A stretch of DNA of 38,880 nucleotides, taken from NCBI GenBank assembly GCA_903930455.1, contig CAIYYT010000055.1, forward strand, positions 1 to 38,880. The letters run 5' to 3'. Made by a program: the position numbers and the translations under genes. The stretch is from an uncultured bacterium (GTDB taxonomy: Bacteria; Zixibacteria; MSB-5A5; CAIYYT01). Below the pieces are notes generated by a model. The model saw only the letters and a program-made list of their open reading frames with translations. It was not told the DNA's origin and did not search any database. Positions 18,205-27,975 of the stretch are shown one piece after another; the stretch's first letter is position 1; each line of letters opens with the position of its first letter.

Positions 18205-19527
18205 ATGAAGCTGTCTTTTAAGCAACTTATGGGAGCGATCCGCGAGCGGTTCCGGCGGCATGCCGATCCGGAAACCCAGTTCGAGATGATCAACGACGCG
18301 CTTGAGGATGGGGATTTTGAGACCGTCCTTGAGGAGACCGATAAGATCATCTCCCGGTCGCGGTATGTCTCCAATTTCGCGGGCCGCGTGCTTGCCAAGA
18401 CGCGATTTTTTAACTCGTCCGAGGAATACAACAATTACCTGCTGCGTCATCCGACGCAATCCTATATCAGTTGGGAGTTCCCGCTGGCTCCGGAAGCGCA
18501 TTTTCATCGCGCTATGGTCTTCCAGAAGTCGGGGCGGCTGAAATCGAGTCGCGAAGAGATTGAGAAATCGCTGATGGAGTTTCCCGATTCCGCGAAGTAT
18601 CTGGTGGAACTCGGCTTCATTCTCTTCAACATGAAGCAGTATTCGGACGCGGCGGCTGCGTTTGAGAGGGCGCTGGAGAACGATCTGACTGATGATCGTC
18701 TCTATTCCAGTCGCGCTCAGATCGGTCTGGGGTTGCTGCATCTGGAACAGGCGGACTACCGCGGCGCCAAAAGCTGCCTCAATGAGGCACGACGTCTCTC
18801 ACCGGACAATCGCGAAGTGATGGCGCATCTACATCTATTGTCGGAACTCGAAACCGATCCGCGCCAACGCGCCGACTACTTCCTCGGTGTCGGCAGTTTT
18901 GATTCGGCGATGGAAGCGTTTAACGAGGCGCTGCTTCAGAATCCGAATGATTTCGATATGCACCTGGGTATTGCGTTCACATACAAAGAGCTTCAGCAGT
19001 TCGATCTTGCGGAGAAGCACATCAAGAAAGCTTTCCAGTACAACCCGGGCAGCGCGCAGGTCAATTTTGCGCTTGGCTGGACCTACCTGATGCAGGATCG
19101 CCCGGAATTGGCGGAAGAGGAAATCATCAAGGCCATCCGCAAGAATCCTTACGACGGCGGTTTTTATGTCGGACTGGCCTATGTCTATCTCGAACGCGCC
19201 AGAGCGGGCGAAATCATCGAGGCCGACAAGCTGATATCAGCCACGACCCGCGCGGCAGAGTTGGATCCACATTATCCCGAATCGTACATGATCCTCGCCG
19301 AGTACTATCAGCTGGAGGAAAATCTGGCGGCGGCACGTAAAGCGATCGAGTCGGCAGTCCGCATTTCCCCGAACAATCAGTCGGCGCACATCCTCGCCGC
19401 CGAAATCTATCTTGAACTGGGACGCAAAAAACGCTCCATGCATCATCTCAACGAGGCGGCTGATTTCGGACGCGACACTGAGGAGATGCGGCAGTTGCGC
19501 GACCGGCTTCAAGGCGAAGACCTTTGA
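18205..19527 (+). CDS. Tetratricopeptide-repeat protein
   Basis: Multiple TPR units, e.g. AKYLVELGFILFNMKQYSDAAAAFERALEND and PNDFDMHLGIAFTYKELQQFDLAEKHIKKAFQYNPGSAQVNFALGWTYL. Confidence 0.92.
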   Translation: MKLSFKQLMGAIRERFRRHADPETQFEMINDALEDGDFETVLEETDKIISRSRYVSNFAGRVLAKTRFFNSSEEYNNYLLRHPTQSYISWEFPLAPEAHFHRAMVFQKSGRLKSSREEIEKSLMEFPDSAKYLVELGFILFNMKQYSDAAAAFERALENDLTDDRLYSSRAQIGLGLLHLEQADYRGAKSCLNEARRLSPDNREVMAHLHLLSELETDPRQRADYFLGVGSFDSAMEAFNEALLQNPNDFDMHLGIAFTYKELQQFDLAEKHIKKAFQYNPGSAQVNFALGWTYLMQDRPELAEEEIIKAIRKNPYDGGFYVGLAYVYLERARAGEIIEADKLISATTRAAELDPHYPESYMILAEYYQLEENLAAARKAIESAVRISPNNQSAHILAAEIYLELGRKKRSMHHLNEAADFGRDTEEMRQLRDRLQGEDL

Positions 19528-20189
19528 GACGATCTTCTTCCCTGACTTCTAATCGCCTGTTTTTCCTGCTTCTCATTGTAGCGCTCCTAATATTATCAAT
19601 AATAATAAAGAAGCATATTGAGAAGCCGTCTCGCCCTCCGATCGAGAAGACGGGGGCAGCACGGGTGATCGACGGCGACACGTTTGTGGACGCAGATGGC
19701 CGCAAGATACGCCTTCTGGCCATTGACACGCCGGAAAAGGGGGAACCGTACTACGAGGACGCCAAAGATGAACTCAAGCGCATTATAGGTAATCGCAGGC
19801 TTCGTTTCGAATTCGGCCCCGAATCGACCGACCGCTATGGGCGTCTGCTGGCGTTTGTTTTCGCTGACGATTCGATTTTCGTCAATGCACGCCTGTTGGA
19901 GGAAGGTTTAGCGCGCACCTATTTTTTTGAGGAGAACATGCTGACGAGCCCCTACGCCGATCACCTCTGTCAGTCGCAGAAAGTGGCGCTACACGCCGGC
20001 CTTGGGATTTGGTCGCTAAAAGAACCACGCGCCGAGACGCGCTATTTTGGCAATCCACGCACGCTGCGCTTCCACCGACCGAGCTGCAACTCAGTTGAGC
20101 ATTCGGACACGACCTCGCTTTTGCGCGCCGCTAACCGGGATTTCTTCTTGGAACAGTGCTATTCGCCCTGCCGCAACTGTAAGCCCTGA
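19524..20189 (+). CDS. Membrane-anchored/secreted SNase-like (thermonuclease) protein with Cys-rich metal-binding-like C-terminus; TTG start overlapping the upstream stop
   Basis: N-terminal TM; ARVIDGDTFVDADGRKIRLLAIDTPEKGEPYYEDAKDEL...STDRYGRLLAFVFADDSIFVNARLLEEGLART; tail FHRPSCNSVEH...EQCYSPCRNCKP. Confidence 0.9.
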   Translation: MRRSSSLTSNRLFFLLLIVALLILSIIIKKHIEKPSRPPIEKTGAARVIDGDTFVDADGRKIRLLAIDTPEKGEPYYEDAKDELKRIIGNRRLRFEFGPESTDRYGRLLAFVFADDSIFVNARLLEEGLARTYFFEENMLTSPYADHLCQSQKVALHAGLGIWSLKEPRAETRYFGNPRTLRFHRPSCNSVEHSDTTSLLRAANRDFFLEQCYSPCRNCKP

Positions 20190-20229
20190 GAGCTGGCATC
20201 CAGTACAATCTTTGCCGATAGAAGGGGTG

Positions 20230-20907
20230 ATGAAACGGATGAGCATCGTTGCGCTTGTGTTGTTGTCCAGCACGGTATGTATCGCCGGTCGGTACTCGGA
20301 ACTTGATCGCACCGGCTCGGTCTATCTGTCGCCCAAATTCGGATATTCGCTTCCAGTTGGCGCTCTGGCGGATCAGGACTATACCAAACCGGCAGCAAGC
20401 TGGCGCAAGGATGGGATTTCCTTCACGCTGGAGGCGGGGTACTACCTGTCGAATACGTCGGTGTTCGGCATAGAGGGCTCCTACTCGACGTTCAATCCAA
20501 AGCAGCTTGCGGGATTCTCCGTGAATTCGGATAAGTCGCGGGTGCGCATTCGTCGCGCCGGAGTCTTCCTGCAGTACCAAATGGTCTCGACGGGTCGATA
20601 TCGTCCATTCATCAAGCTCGGCGCGGGTATTTTTGAAGCGAGCCGTTTTTCGCTACCGCAACCGTCTCAGGATCCGGTCATCTACAGTGATTATTCGCTT
20701 GGCGGCCGTCCGGTCTTTTCGCTGGGCATTGGATTCCTCGGCTACATTTCCCCGACTTTGAGCGCATCGTTCTCGGTCGAGGCGGTCTCCATGAACTCGT
20801 TTGGTTCATCCTGGGAGACGTCCGGGTCCACGTACGGGCCACTGAACAAGAATATGCTTTTCTTCCCCGTCTATTTTAGCCTGCTCTATCATCTGCCAAA
20901 CGACTAG
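20230..20907 (+). CDS. Outer-membrane beta-barrel-like protein
   Basis: Signal peptide MKRMSIVALVLLSSTVCIAG, then alternating beta-strand pattern (GSVYLSPKFGYSLPVG..., FTLEAGYYLSNTSVFGIEGSY) ending in an aromatic-rich strand. Confidence 0.75.
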   Translation: MKRMSIVALVLLSSTVCIAGRYSELDRTGSVYLSPKFGYSLPVGALADQDYTKPAASWRKDGISFTLEAGYYLSNTSVFGIEGSYSTFNPKQLAGFSVNSDKSRVRIRRAGVFLQYQMVSTGRYRPFIKLGAGIFEASRFSLPQPSQDPVIYSDYSLGGRPVFSLGIGFLGYISPTLSASFSVEAVSMNSFGSSWETSGSTYGPLNKNMLFFPVYFSLLYHLPND

Positions 20908-21072
20908 TCATTGTTGAGCGACACGTGGAGATGGGCTTTTTGTCTGTTGAGCCTGACGTCGTTCTAAGACAGAGGGGCTATCGATCCAATTTGGTCACTA
21001 CGTAAAGCGCGTCGCGGGCGATTTTCTGCCTTCCGCCCCTATTCACAGAGCCGCGCGATAGGATGATTTCTG

Positions 21073-21101
21073 TTGCGTGATGGCGCCAACTGTGTTAAAA
21101 T
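21073..21101 (+). promoter_or_regulatory. Candidate sigma70-type promoter for the yebC-ruv operon
   Basis: TTGCGT - 17 nt - TAAAAT, about 34 nt upstream of the yebC ATG. Confidence 0.5.
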
Positions 21102-21134
21102 AGTATGATTAGTATTGACTTGTTGGAGGAATCG

Positions 21135-21884
21135 ATGTCTGGTCATTCCAAATGGTCGACGATTAAGCGCAAGAAAGGCAAAGCCGATGCCGAGCGCGGC
21201 CGGATTTTCACCAAGCTGATCAAGGAAATCACGGTTGCGGCGCGTAGCGGTGGCGGTAATCCGGATCACAACCCACGCTTACGCTCGGCGATTCTGGCCG
21301 CTAAGGGCGGTAGTATGCCAGCGGATAATATCAAGCGGGCGATCCAGAAAGGCACCGGCGAGCTTCCCGGTGTTAATTACGAAGAAATCACGTATGAGGG
21401 CTACGGGCCCGGCGGAGTGGCTGTATTGGTTGAAGTGTTTACGGACAACAAAAATCGCACGGTGTCGGACATTCGTCATGTTTTCGCCAAACACGCCGGC
21501 AACCTCGGTGAAAGCGGTTGCGTCGGTTGGATATTCGTGAAGACGGGCGTAATCGAAGTCGAGAGGTCACGTATCAGTGAAGACGAATTGTTGGAACTGG
21601 CGCTGGAAGCCGGTGCGAACGACGTCTCAAGCGAAGGCGACGTCTATGAGATCACGACAACACCGGAAGCATTTGAAGTCGTTCGTTTAGCTATTGAAAA
21701 GAAGGGTCTGCCGATGGTATCCGCGGAAGTATCCAAGGTGCCGCAGAACTTCGTGAAACTGGACGCCAAACACGCCGAGCAAATGATCAAACTGTATGAG
21801 TCGCTGGATGAACACGACGATGTGCAGAAAGTCTACGCCAATTTCGACATCGACGACGAGATTCTGGAGAAGCTGAGCGGTTGA
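21135..21884 (+). CDS. yebC: YebC/PmpR family regulatory protein
   Basis: [37 protein letters not shown]...[27 protein letters not shown] before the ATG. Confidence 0.96.
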   Translation: MSGHSKWSTIKRKKGKADAERGRIFTKLIKEITVAARSGGGNPDHNPRLRSAILAAKGGSMPADNIKRAIQKGTGELPGVNYEEITYEGYGPGGVAVLVEVFTDNKNRTVSDIRHVFAKHAGNLGESGCVGWIFVKTGVIEVERSRISEDELLELALEAGANDVSSEGDVYEITTTPEAFEVVRLAIEKKGLPMVSAEVSKVPQNFVKLDAKHAEQMIKLYESLDEHDDVQKVYANFDIDDEILEKLSG

Positions 21885-22360
21885 TGAAAATCCTCGGGAT
21901 CGACCCCGGGTTGGCCGTAACCGGCTATGGCATCATTGAAGTCGACGGAGACAAGGTGAAACTTCTGAACGCGGGCACTCATTCGACGAGCAGCGGTATG
22001 CTCTCCGAGCGGCTCAAGAGCATCTTCGTGAGGATAAGAGAGCTTCTCGATGCCGAAGTCCCTGCTGAAGTGGCGATTGAAGAAGGGTTCTACGGAAAGA
22101 ACGTCAAGGTAGCCATGAGCCTGGGGCAGGCGCGCGGCGCCGTGGTGCTCGCCTGCGCACTTAACGGCGTACCAATTTATGAGTATTCACCGCGTGAAGT
22201 AAAACAGGCGGTGGTCGGTCGAGGCGCGGCCTCGAAAGAACAGGTCAATTACATGATCAAACAGTTGTTGAATCTAAGCGAATTGCCTTCGCCGCTTGAT
22301 GTGTCCGATGCATTGGCAGTCGCCTATTGCCACGTCCTGAAGAAGGCGAGGAAGTTCTGA
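21884..22360 (+). CDS. ruvC: Crossover junction endodeoxyribonuclease RuvC
   Basis: [19 protein letters not shown]...VAIEEGFYGKNVKVAMSLGQARGAVVLA...SDALAVAYCH; ATGA overlap with yebC. Confidence 0.96.
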   Translation: MKILGIDPGLAVTGYGIIEVDGDKVKLLNAGTHSTSSGMLSERLKSIFVRIRELLDAEVPAEVAIEEGFYGKNVKVAMSLGQARGAVVLACALNGVPIYEYSPREVKQAVVGRGAASKEQVNYMIKQLLNLSELPSPLDVSDALAVAYCHVLKKARKF

Positions 22361-22947
22361 TCGCGTTTCTGCGTGGAAAAATAGCGCGCAAATCGCCGGA
22401 CAAGGTCGAAATCGCTGTCGGTGGCGTCGGCTTCAAAGTGTTGATTCCGCTTTCAACCTATCAAGCTTTACCGGCAGAACGCGAGGAGGTCTCTCTCTTT
22501 ACTTCGATGCAGGTCAAAGAGAACGGTATAGACCTGATCGGTTTTGCAACCGAAGCTGAGCGCGAGGTGTTTGAACTGCTCATCTCGGTGTCGGGAGTTG
22601 GCGTAAAACTGGCGTTGACGATTCTGTCAGGAATCAAGATTGACGATCTGGTCAACTCGATCATGTCCGAGGACAGATCGTTGTTATCATCGGTATCCGG
22701 CATCGGCCCGAAAACCGCCGGGCGTGTGATACTGGAATTGAAGGAGAAAGTGGCGAAGGTCATGGCCTCCGCCGGCATCAGTGCGCATATAAAAATCACT
22801 CAGGTTGAAGAGGCGATCATGGCATTGGAGGCACTTGGTTACAGCCGCTACGAAGCCAAGCGCGCCGTGGATATTGTAATCAAGGAGATCGGCACGCAGC
22901 AGTCTTCGGAGACCATTATCAGAGAGGCGTTGAAAGCGGCTGTGTAG
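22357..22947 (+). CDS. ruvA: Holliday junction branch migration protein RuvA, probably CTG-initiated
   Basis: (L)IAFLRGKIARKSPDKVEIAVGGVGFKVLIPLSTY...VSGIGPKTAGRVILELKEK; homology begins at CTG 22357. The track's TTG at 22327 would add 10 aa. Confidence 0.93.
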   Translation: MIAFLRGKIARKSPDKVEIAVGGVGFKVLIPLSTYQALPAEREEVSLFTSMQVKENGIDLIGFATEAEREVFELLISVSGVGVKLALTILSGIKIDDLVNSIMSEDRSLLSSVSGIGPKTAGRVILELKEKVAKVMASAGISAHIKITQVEEAIMALEALGYSRYEAKRAVDIVIKEIGTQQSSETIIREALKAAV

Positions 22948-22954
22948 CCGCTAA

Positions 22955-23980
22955 ATGGAGACTATGCCAGAGCGAATAACAGCACCAACGATTATGCAGG
23001 GGGAAGCCGAATTCGACGTCACCCTGCGACCGACCCAGTTTGACGAATTTATCGGTCAGGGCAAGGTGGTCGAGAATCTCAAGGTGTTTATCGAAGCGGC
23101 CAAACAACGCGGTGAGGCGCTTGATCATTGCCTATTCTACGGTCCACCGGGACTGGGCAAGACGACGCTTGCTTTCATCATCGCCAACGAGCTTGGCGTG
23201 TCAATCAAGGCGACCTCCGGGCCGATCATGGAGAAGGCCATCGATCTCGCCGGTATCCTGACAAATCTTAACGAGCGCGACGTATTGTTTATCGACGAGA
23301 TACATCGTATCAACCGGGTGGTTGAAGAGTATCTTTACCCGGCGCTGGAGGATTTCACTCTCGACATTATGATCGACAAAGGTCCAGCGGCTCGTTCCGT
23401 CAAGCTGCCGTTGAAGCCGTTTACGTTGATCGGCGCTACTACACGCGCTGGTCTACTAACCTCGCCGATGCGGTCGCGCTTTGGAGTCGTCGGAAGGCTG
23501 GATTATTACAACGTGCAAGATATTGAGCAGATCATTCGTCGCTCTTCACGTATTTTGAAAGTGGAGATTGACGAATCGGGCTGTCATCAGATTGCGCGCC
23601 GCTCCCGCGGTACACCGCGCGTCGCCAACCGTCTGTTGCGCCGCATTCGTGATTTCGCGCAGGTCAAGGGTGACGGCCGCATCAACGAGAGCTTGGCAAA
23701 GGACAGCCTGGACAAACTTGATGTCGACGAGCTCGGACTGGACGATATGGATAAGCGAATAATCAACGTGTTGATCGGAAAATTCCACGGAGGTCCCGTC
23801 GGCCTGAGCACGCTGGCAGCCGCCGTGGGTGAAGAAGCTGAGACAATCGAAGAGATTTACGAGCCGTATCTTATACAAGAGGGCTTGCTTGATCGTACCC
23901 CTCGTGGACGCGTGGCCACGCAAGGAGCGTATAAACATCTGGATATCGACAAAATTCCTAAACAGGGGAAATTGCTGTAG
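22955..23980 (+). CDS. ruvB: Holliday junction branch migration ATPase RuvB
   Basis: [19 protein letters not shown]...[22 protein letters not shown]...[22 protein letters not shown]...[10 protein letters not shown]. Confidence 0.97.
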   Translation: METMPERITAPTIMQGEAEFDVTLRPTQFDEFIGQGKVVENLKVFIEAAKQRGEALDHCLFYGPPGLGKTTLAFIIANELGVSIKATSGPIMEKAIDLAGILTNLNERDVLFIDEIHRINRVVEEYLYPALEDFTLDIMIDKGPAARSVKLPLKPFTLIGATTRAGLLTSPMRSRFGVVGRLDYYNVQDIEQIIRRSSRILKVEIDESGCHQIARRSRGTPRVANRLLRRIRDFAQVKGDGRINESLAKDSLDKLDVDELGLDDMDKRIINVLIGKFHGGPVGLSTLAAAVGEEAETIEEIYEPYLIQEGLLDRTPRGRVATQGAYKHLDIDKIPKQGKLL

Positions 23981-24030
23981 AAAGGTAAAAGCCCAAAAGA
24001 GGGCAAAAGCTCGGGCTAGAACAGGCATCT

Positions 24031-25050
24031 ATGGAAAAAATCACTTATCACTTGCCGGAGGAGTTGATCGCCCAGTTTCCGCTGGACAAACGAGACCGCT
24101 GCAAGCTACTGCATCTGGACAAGTCAACCGGCGGGTTGAGTGAGTATTTGTTCAGCGATATCGTGAAGCTGCTGGCAAAGGACGACCTTCTGGTGCTGAA
24201 CGACACGATGGTACAGCGTACGCGCCTCTACGGAGTCGGTGGACAAGCAGGCCGCAGGTGCGAGATCTTCCTGGTGGAGAAACTGTCAGAGGAAGAATGG
24301 ATCTGCCTGGTGCGACCGGGCAAGAAGGCCAAGGCCGGTGACCGCTTCTATTTCTCGGCACGCGAGTATGCGCAAATAGTAGCAGTGTTGCCGGATGGCT
24401 CACGGCGGGTCAAATTTACCGGCGCTCGCCCGGAGGCCTTGATGGAAAAATATGGTCATGTGCCTCTACCCCCTTACATCAAGCGCGAAGATTCCATCGT
24501 TGATCGCAAGATGTATCAGACGGTCTATGCGAAGGAAGGTTTTTCCATCGCGGCACCGACTGCCGGCATGCACTTCTCCGAAGAGTTGCTTGAGCAGATC
24601 GAGAAGATGGGCGTTGAGCTTTGTCGCTTGCGTCTAGACATCGGTCGAGGGACATTCAAACCGATTGAGTCCAAGCATTACGACAAGCACAAGATGGATG
24701 CCGAGGAATACTGGATCTCTAAAGATGCGGCGAAACAGATCAACAAGGCAATAAAGAAAAAGCGACGCATCATCGCGGTCGGCACCAGCACGATGCGCGC
24801 GCTGGAAGGCTGCTTCCTTAAGCACGAGGAGATCATTGCCACGCACGACGAGACCAATCTGTTCATTTACCCCGGATTTGAGTTCAAAGTGGTCAAGGCG
24901 ATAATTACCAACTTCCATCTGCCGGAATCATCCTTGTTGGCGTTGGTGGCCGCGTTCGCCGGCGTTGAGCCAATCCTGAACGCCTATCAATTTGCCGTAA
25001 CAAACAAGTATCGTTTCTACTCGTATGGCGATGCGATGTTGATTGCATGA
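24031..25050 (+). CDS. queA: S-adenosylmethionine:tRNA ribosyltransferase-isomerase
   Basis: ITYHLPEELIAQFPLDKRDRCKLLHLDK...YQTVYAKEGFSIAAPTAGMHFSEELL...AVGTSTMRALE...TNLFIYPGFEFKVVKAIITNFHLPESSLLALVAAFAG. Confidence 0.96.
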   Translation: MEKITYHLPEELIAQFPLDKRDRCKLLHLDKSTGGLSEYLFSDIVKLLAKDDLLVLNDTMVQRTRLYGVGGQAGRRCEIFLVEKLSEEEWICLVRPGKKAKAGDRFYFSAREYAQIVAVLPDGSRRVKFTGARPEALMEKYGHVPLPPYIKREDSIVDRKMYQTVYAKEGFSIAAPTAGMHFSEELLEQIEKMGVELCRLRLDIGRGTFKPIESKHYDKHKMDAEEYWISKDAAKQINKAIKKKRRIIAVGTSTMRALEGCFLKHEEIIATHDETNLFIYPGFEFKVVKAIITNFHLPESSLLALVAAFAGVEPILNAYQFAVTNKYRFYSYGDAMLIA

Positions 25051-25727
25051 GAAATTATTGTATCATCACCGCTGCCGGCGCGGGCACGCGTTTGCCGGGG
25101 GCGGTTCCCAAACAGTTCCGGCTGATCGGGCAAAAGCCGCTTCTGGTCTGGACGATTGAGCAGTTCGAACGCACACCTTGTATCGACGCCATCCACCTGA
25201 TTGTCGGTTCAGATTACCTGGCATATGCCAAGGAGGCAATCGTTGATCGCTACGGCCTCACCAAGGTCACCAAGATTGTGCAGGGCGGACCTTCGCGCTT
25301 TGATTCGATTCTTTGCGGCTTGCGGTCAGTCCCCGAAACAGCGAATCTGGTGTTTATCCATGACGGCGTGCGACCGTTTGTGACACCCCAAGAGATAGAA
25401 AGGGTCGGCAAGGAAGCGCAGACATTTGATGCCGCCATTCTTGCGGTGAACCAGCGTGAGACTCTCAAACGGGTCGAAAGCGGCTTTATCATTGCCACAC
25501 TTGACCGCGACAAGATCTACATCGCGCAGACGCCGCAGGCGTTCAAGTATGAGGCGATTATTTCGGCCTATATTCAGGCGCTGGAACAGAAGCGCACATT
25601 TACGGACGATGCAGCCGTCTGCGAAGCTTATGGCATAAGCGTGCGCGTGGTTGAAGGAAGCAGCGCGAACATCAAGATCACGACACCGGACGATCTGGAG
25701 CTTGCAAAGAAGCTACTGATAGACTAA
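25047..25727 (+). CDS. ispD: 2-C-methyl-D-erythritol 4-phosphate cytidylyltransferase
   Basis: AAGAGTRLPGAVPKQFRLIGQKPLLVWTIEQFE...VFIHDGVRPFVTPQEIER...IYIAQTPQAFKYEAI...VVEGSSANIKITTPDDLELA; ATGA overlap with queA. Confidence 0.96.
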   Translation: MRNYCIITAAGAGTRLPGAVPKQFRLIGQKPLLVWTIEQFERTPCIDAIHLIVGSDYLAYAKEAIVDRYGLTKVTKIVQGGPSRFDSILCGLRSVPETANLVFIHDGVRPFVTPQEIERVGKEAQTFDAAILAVNQRETLKRVESGFIIATLDRDKIYIAQTPQAFKYEAIISAYIQALEQKRTFTDDAAVCEAYGISVRVVEGSSANIKITTPDDLELAKKLLID

Positions 25728-25814
25728 TGCCGACGCAACCCCGGCGGTTGCTATGGATTCGGAATGGATGCAGGGGCAATCTCTCTGGTTGCCCTGATTT
25801 AGTAGGGATAAGAA

Positions 25815-26300
25815 ATGGCAGAACGTGTTATTAGAATTGGCTGTGGATTTGACGCCCACCGGTTTTCGGATAATCGCAAACTGGTTCTGGGCGGGGTACC
25901 GATTGAACATCCACGAGGTCTGGCCGGACATTCGGACGCCGACGTCGTACTGCATGCCTTGTGTGACGCATTGCTCGGCGCCACGGCAATGGGAGACATC
26001 GGTCAGCATTTCCCCGCTGACAACGACGAATTCAAAGACATCTCCTCGTTGGTCTTGTTCGAACGGGTGGCAATGATAGTCAGGCAGGACAAATGGAAGT
26101 TTGTCAACGCCGACATCACCGTAATCTGCGAGAGTCCCAGAATAGCTCCGTATGCCGAGAAGATGCGGCAGAATATCGCCGCGATGTTTGATGCGCCGCT
26201 GGATGCCGTATCCGTTAAGGGCACAACCACCGAGAAGATGGGATTTACGGGTCGGGAGGAAGGCATAGCCGCGATGGCGGTAGTGCTCGTGAGCAGGTAA
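25815..26300 (+). CDS. ispF: 2-C-methyl-D-erythritol 2,4-cyclodiphosphate synthase
   Basis: RIGCGFDAHRFSDNRKLVLGGVPIEHPRGLAGHSDADVVLHALCDALLGATAMGDIGQHFP...VSVKGTTTEKMGFTGREEGIAAMAVVLV. Confidence 0.97.
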   Translation: MAERVIRIGCGFDAHRFSDNRKLVLGGVPIEHPRGLAGHSDADVVLHALCDALLGATAMGDIGQHFPADNDEFKDISSLVLFERVAMIVRQDKWKFVNADITVICESPRIAPYAEKMRQNIAAMFDAPLDAVSVKGTTTEKMGFTGREEGIAAMAVVLVSR

Positions 26301-26932
26301 TGGAGCTGGTCTTCGGGAAAGCGGATCAGGTTTTCGATCTGGTCTCGCAGCACAGCGCGCTGTGGATCTATCTGTTCGTGCTCCTGTCGATGATAGTCGA
26401 AAACATCATTCCTCCGTACCCCGGCGACGTCATCGTCTTCGTTTGCGGCGTCTATGCTGCCGGGGGACATGCCTCTTGGACTTTGATTTATGCTCTTTCG
26501 GTTGTCGGCACCCTGATCTCCGTCATGATGCTTTACTATTTCGGTCGCAGTCATGGACGCGCCGCTTTTCAAAGCCCTCGGGTACGCTGGTTGGGCGTTA
26601 AGCATCTTGACCGAGTTGAACGTTGGTTCACGCGCTGGGGTGACAAGGCGCTGTTGTTCTCACGCTGGTTACCCGGAATTCGCGCGCTGCTGGCGCTGTT
26701 CGCGGGGGTGGGCAATGTTCGCTCATCGCATGTGTTCTTCTACACTCTGATCTCCACGCTTACCTGGAATTTTGCCGTGTTGTTCCTGGCTCTGCGGTTG
26801 CGTCAGGATTGGCAGAAGATAGATCACATTTTCGCCGCATACGGCTTGTTCATTCTCATCGGCATTGGTATCATCGTTGTGATAGTCGCCGCAAAACGAT
26901 TCTACTTCAACAGAAGGAGCAGCAGTTCGTGA
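26300..26932 (+). CDS. DedA family membrane protein
   Basis: ENIIPPYPGDVIVFVCGVYAA...GTLISVMMLYYFGRSHGR...ALLFSRWLPGIRALLALFAGVGNV. Confidence 0.9.
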   Translation: MELVFGKADQVFDLVSQHSALWIYLFVLLSMIVENIIPPYPGDVIVFVCGVYAAGGHASWTLIYALSVVGTLISVMMLYYFGRSHGRAAFQSPRVRWLGVKHLDRVERWFTRWGDKALLFSRWLPGIRALLALFAGVGNVRSSHVFFYTLISTLTWNFAVLFLALRLRQDWQKIDHIFAAYGLFILIGIGIIVVIVAAKRFYFNRRSSSS

Positions 26933-27957
26933 AGGTTCTGGTACTAGCGGGAGGAAAATCGCGCGAGCGTGAAGTCTCGCTGAACAGCGGCAAGGCTATC
27001 GCCGAAGGATTGCAGTCACTGGGTCACCAAGTTAAGATGATTGACACGGGTGACGGCAGAGAGTTGCTGGCGACCGCCAAAGCCCGCGCGATCCCTGATA
27101 GGCGGTCCTCAATGGTCAGCTCGGTTCCGACCGCTCCTTCCGAACACATGCCTGTCGCTTTTCTGCCATCCGATCTTGGTGAGTTCGATTGCGTATTCAT
27201 TGCCCTGCACGGCGGCATCGGTGAAAACGGCACACTGCAAGCGCTCCTTGATCTTTCAGGTGTCAGCTACACCGGTTCCGGTGTTATGGCATCGGCGCTG
27301 GCGATGGACAAATACCGAGCCAAGTTGTTGTTTGATTCCGTCGGGGTTCCCACACCACAAACGGTCTTCTTTGGCAATGAAGCGTCTGCCGTCAAGTTCT
27401 GCGGCGAGGTAGAACCCGATCAGCTTCAGTATCCGATCATTGTAAAACCCAACGCCGAGGGATCAACCGTCGGGCTGACATTGGCGAAGGATCACGAGGC
27501 GCTGCTGGCGGGTATCAAAGAAGCCGCCGCATGCGATGTAAACATTCTGATCGAAGAATTCATTCCCGGTCGCGAGCTAACCGTCGCCATTCTTGGAAAC
27601 GAAGTCCTGCCTGCGGTGGAGATTGTTCCGAAGTCCGGATTGTATGACTACCAAGCCAAATACACTGTCGGCGCGTCGGAATACCTTTGCCCGGCACAAT
27701 TGGACAAACAGGTCGAAGCTGACATCAGAGTATTCGCGCAACTGGCCTACGAAGTACTGGGCTGTGAGGGATATGCGCGCGTCGATTTTCGGCTGAATCC
27801 GCAGAACGAGTTGTTCTGTCTCGAAGTTAACACACTTCCCGGCATGACAGCAACATCTCTGGTCCCGAAAGCGGCGAAAGCAGCCGGCATTTCATTTGAG
27901 CAATTGCTTGAGCGAATTGTCAAACTGGCTTTGGCAAACACGACTCAAGCTCAGTAA
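26929..27957 (+). CDS. ddl: D-alanine--D-alanine ligase (GTG start overlapping the dedA stop)
   Basis: VKVLVLAGGKSREREVSLNSGKAIAEGLQSLGH...ALHGGIGENGTLQALLDLSGVSYTGSGVMASALAMDKYRAK...YPIIVKPNAEGSTVGLT...FCLEVNTLPGMTATSLVPKAAKAAG. Confidence 0.96.
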   Translation: MKVLVLAGGKSREREVSLNSGKAIAEGLQSLGHQVKMIDTGDGRELLATAKARAIPDRRSSMVSSVPTAPSEHMPVAFLPSDLGEFDCVFIALHGGIGENGTLQALLDLSGVSYTGSGVMASALAMDKYRAKLLFDSVGVPTPQTVFFGNEASAVKFCGEVEPDQLQYPIIVKPNAEGSTVGLTLAKDHEALLAGIKEAAACDVNILIEEFIPGRELTVAILGNEVLPAVEIVPKSGLYDYQAKYTVGASEYLCPAQLDKQVEADIRVFAQLAYEVLGCEGYARVDFRLNPQNELFCLEVNTLPGMTATSLVPKAAKAAGISFEQLLERIVKLALANTTQAQ

Positions 27958-27975
27958 GCAGACGGTGCAGCGAGT

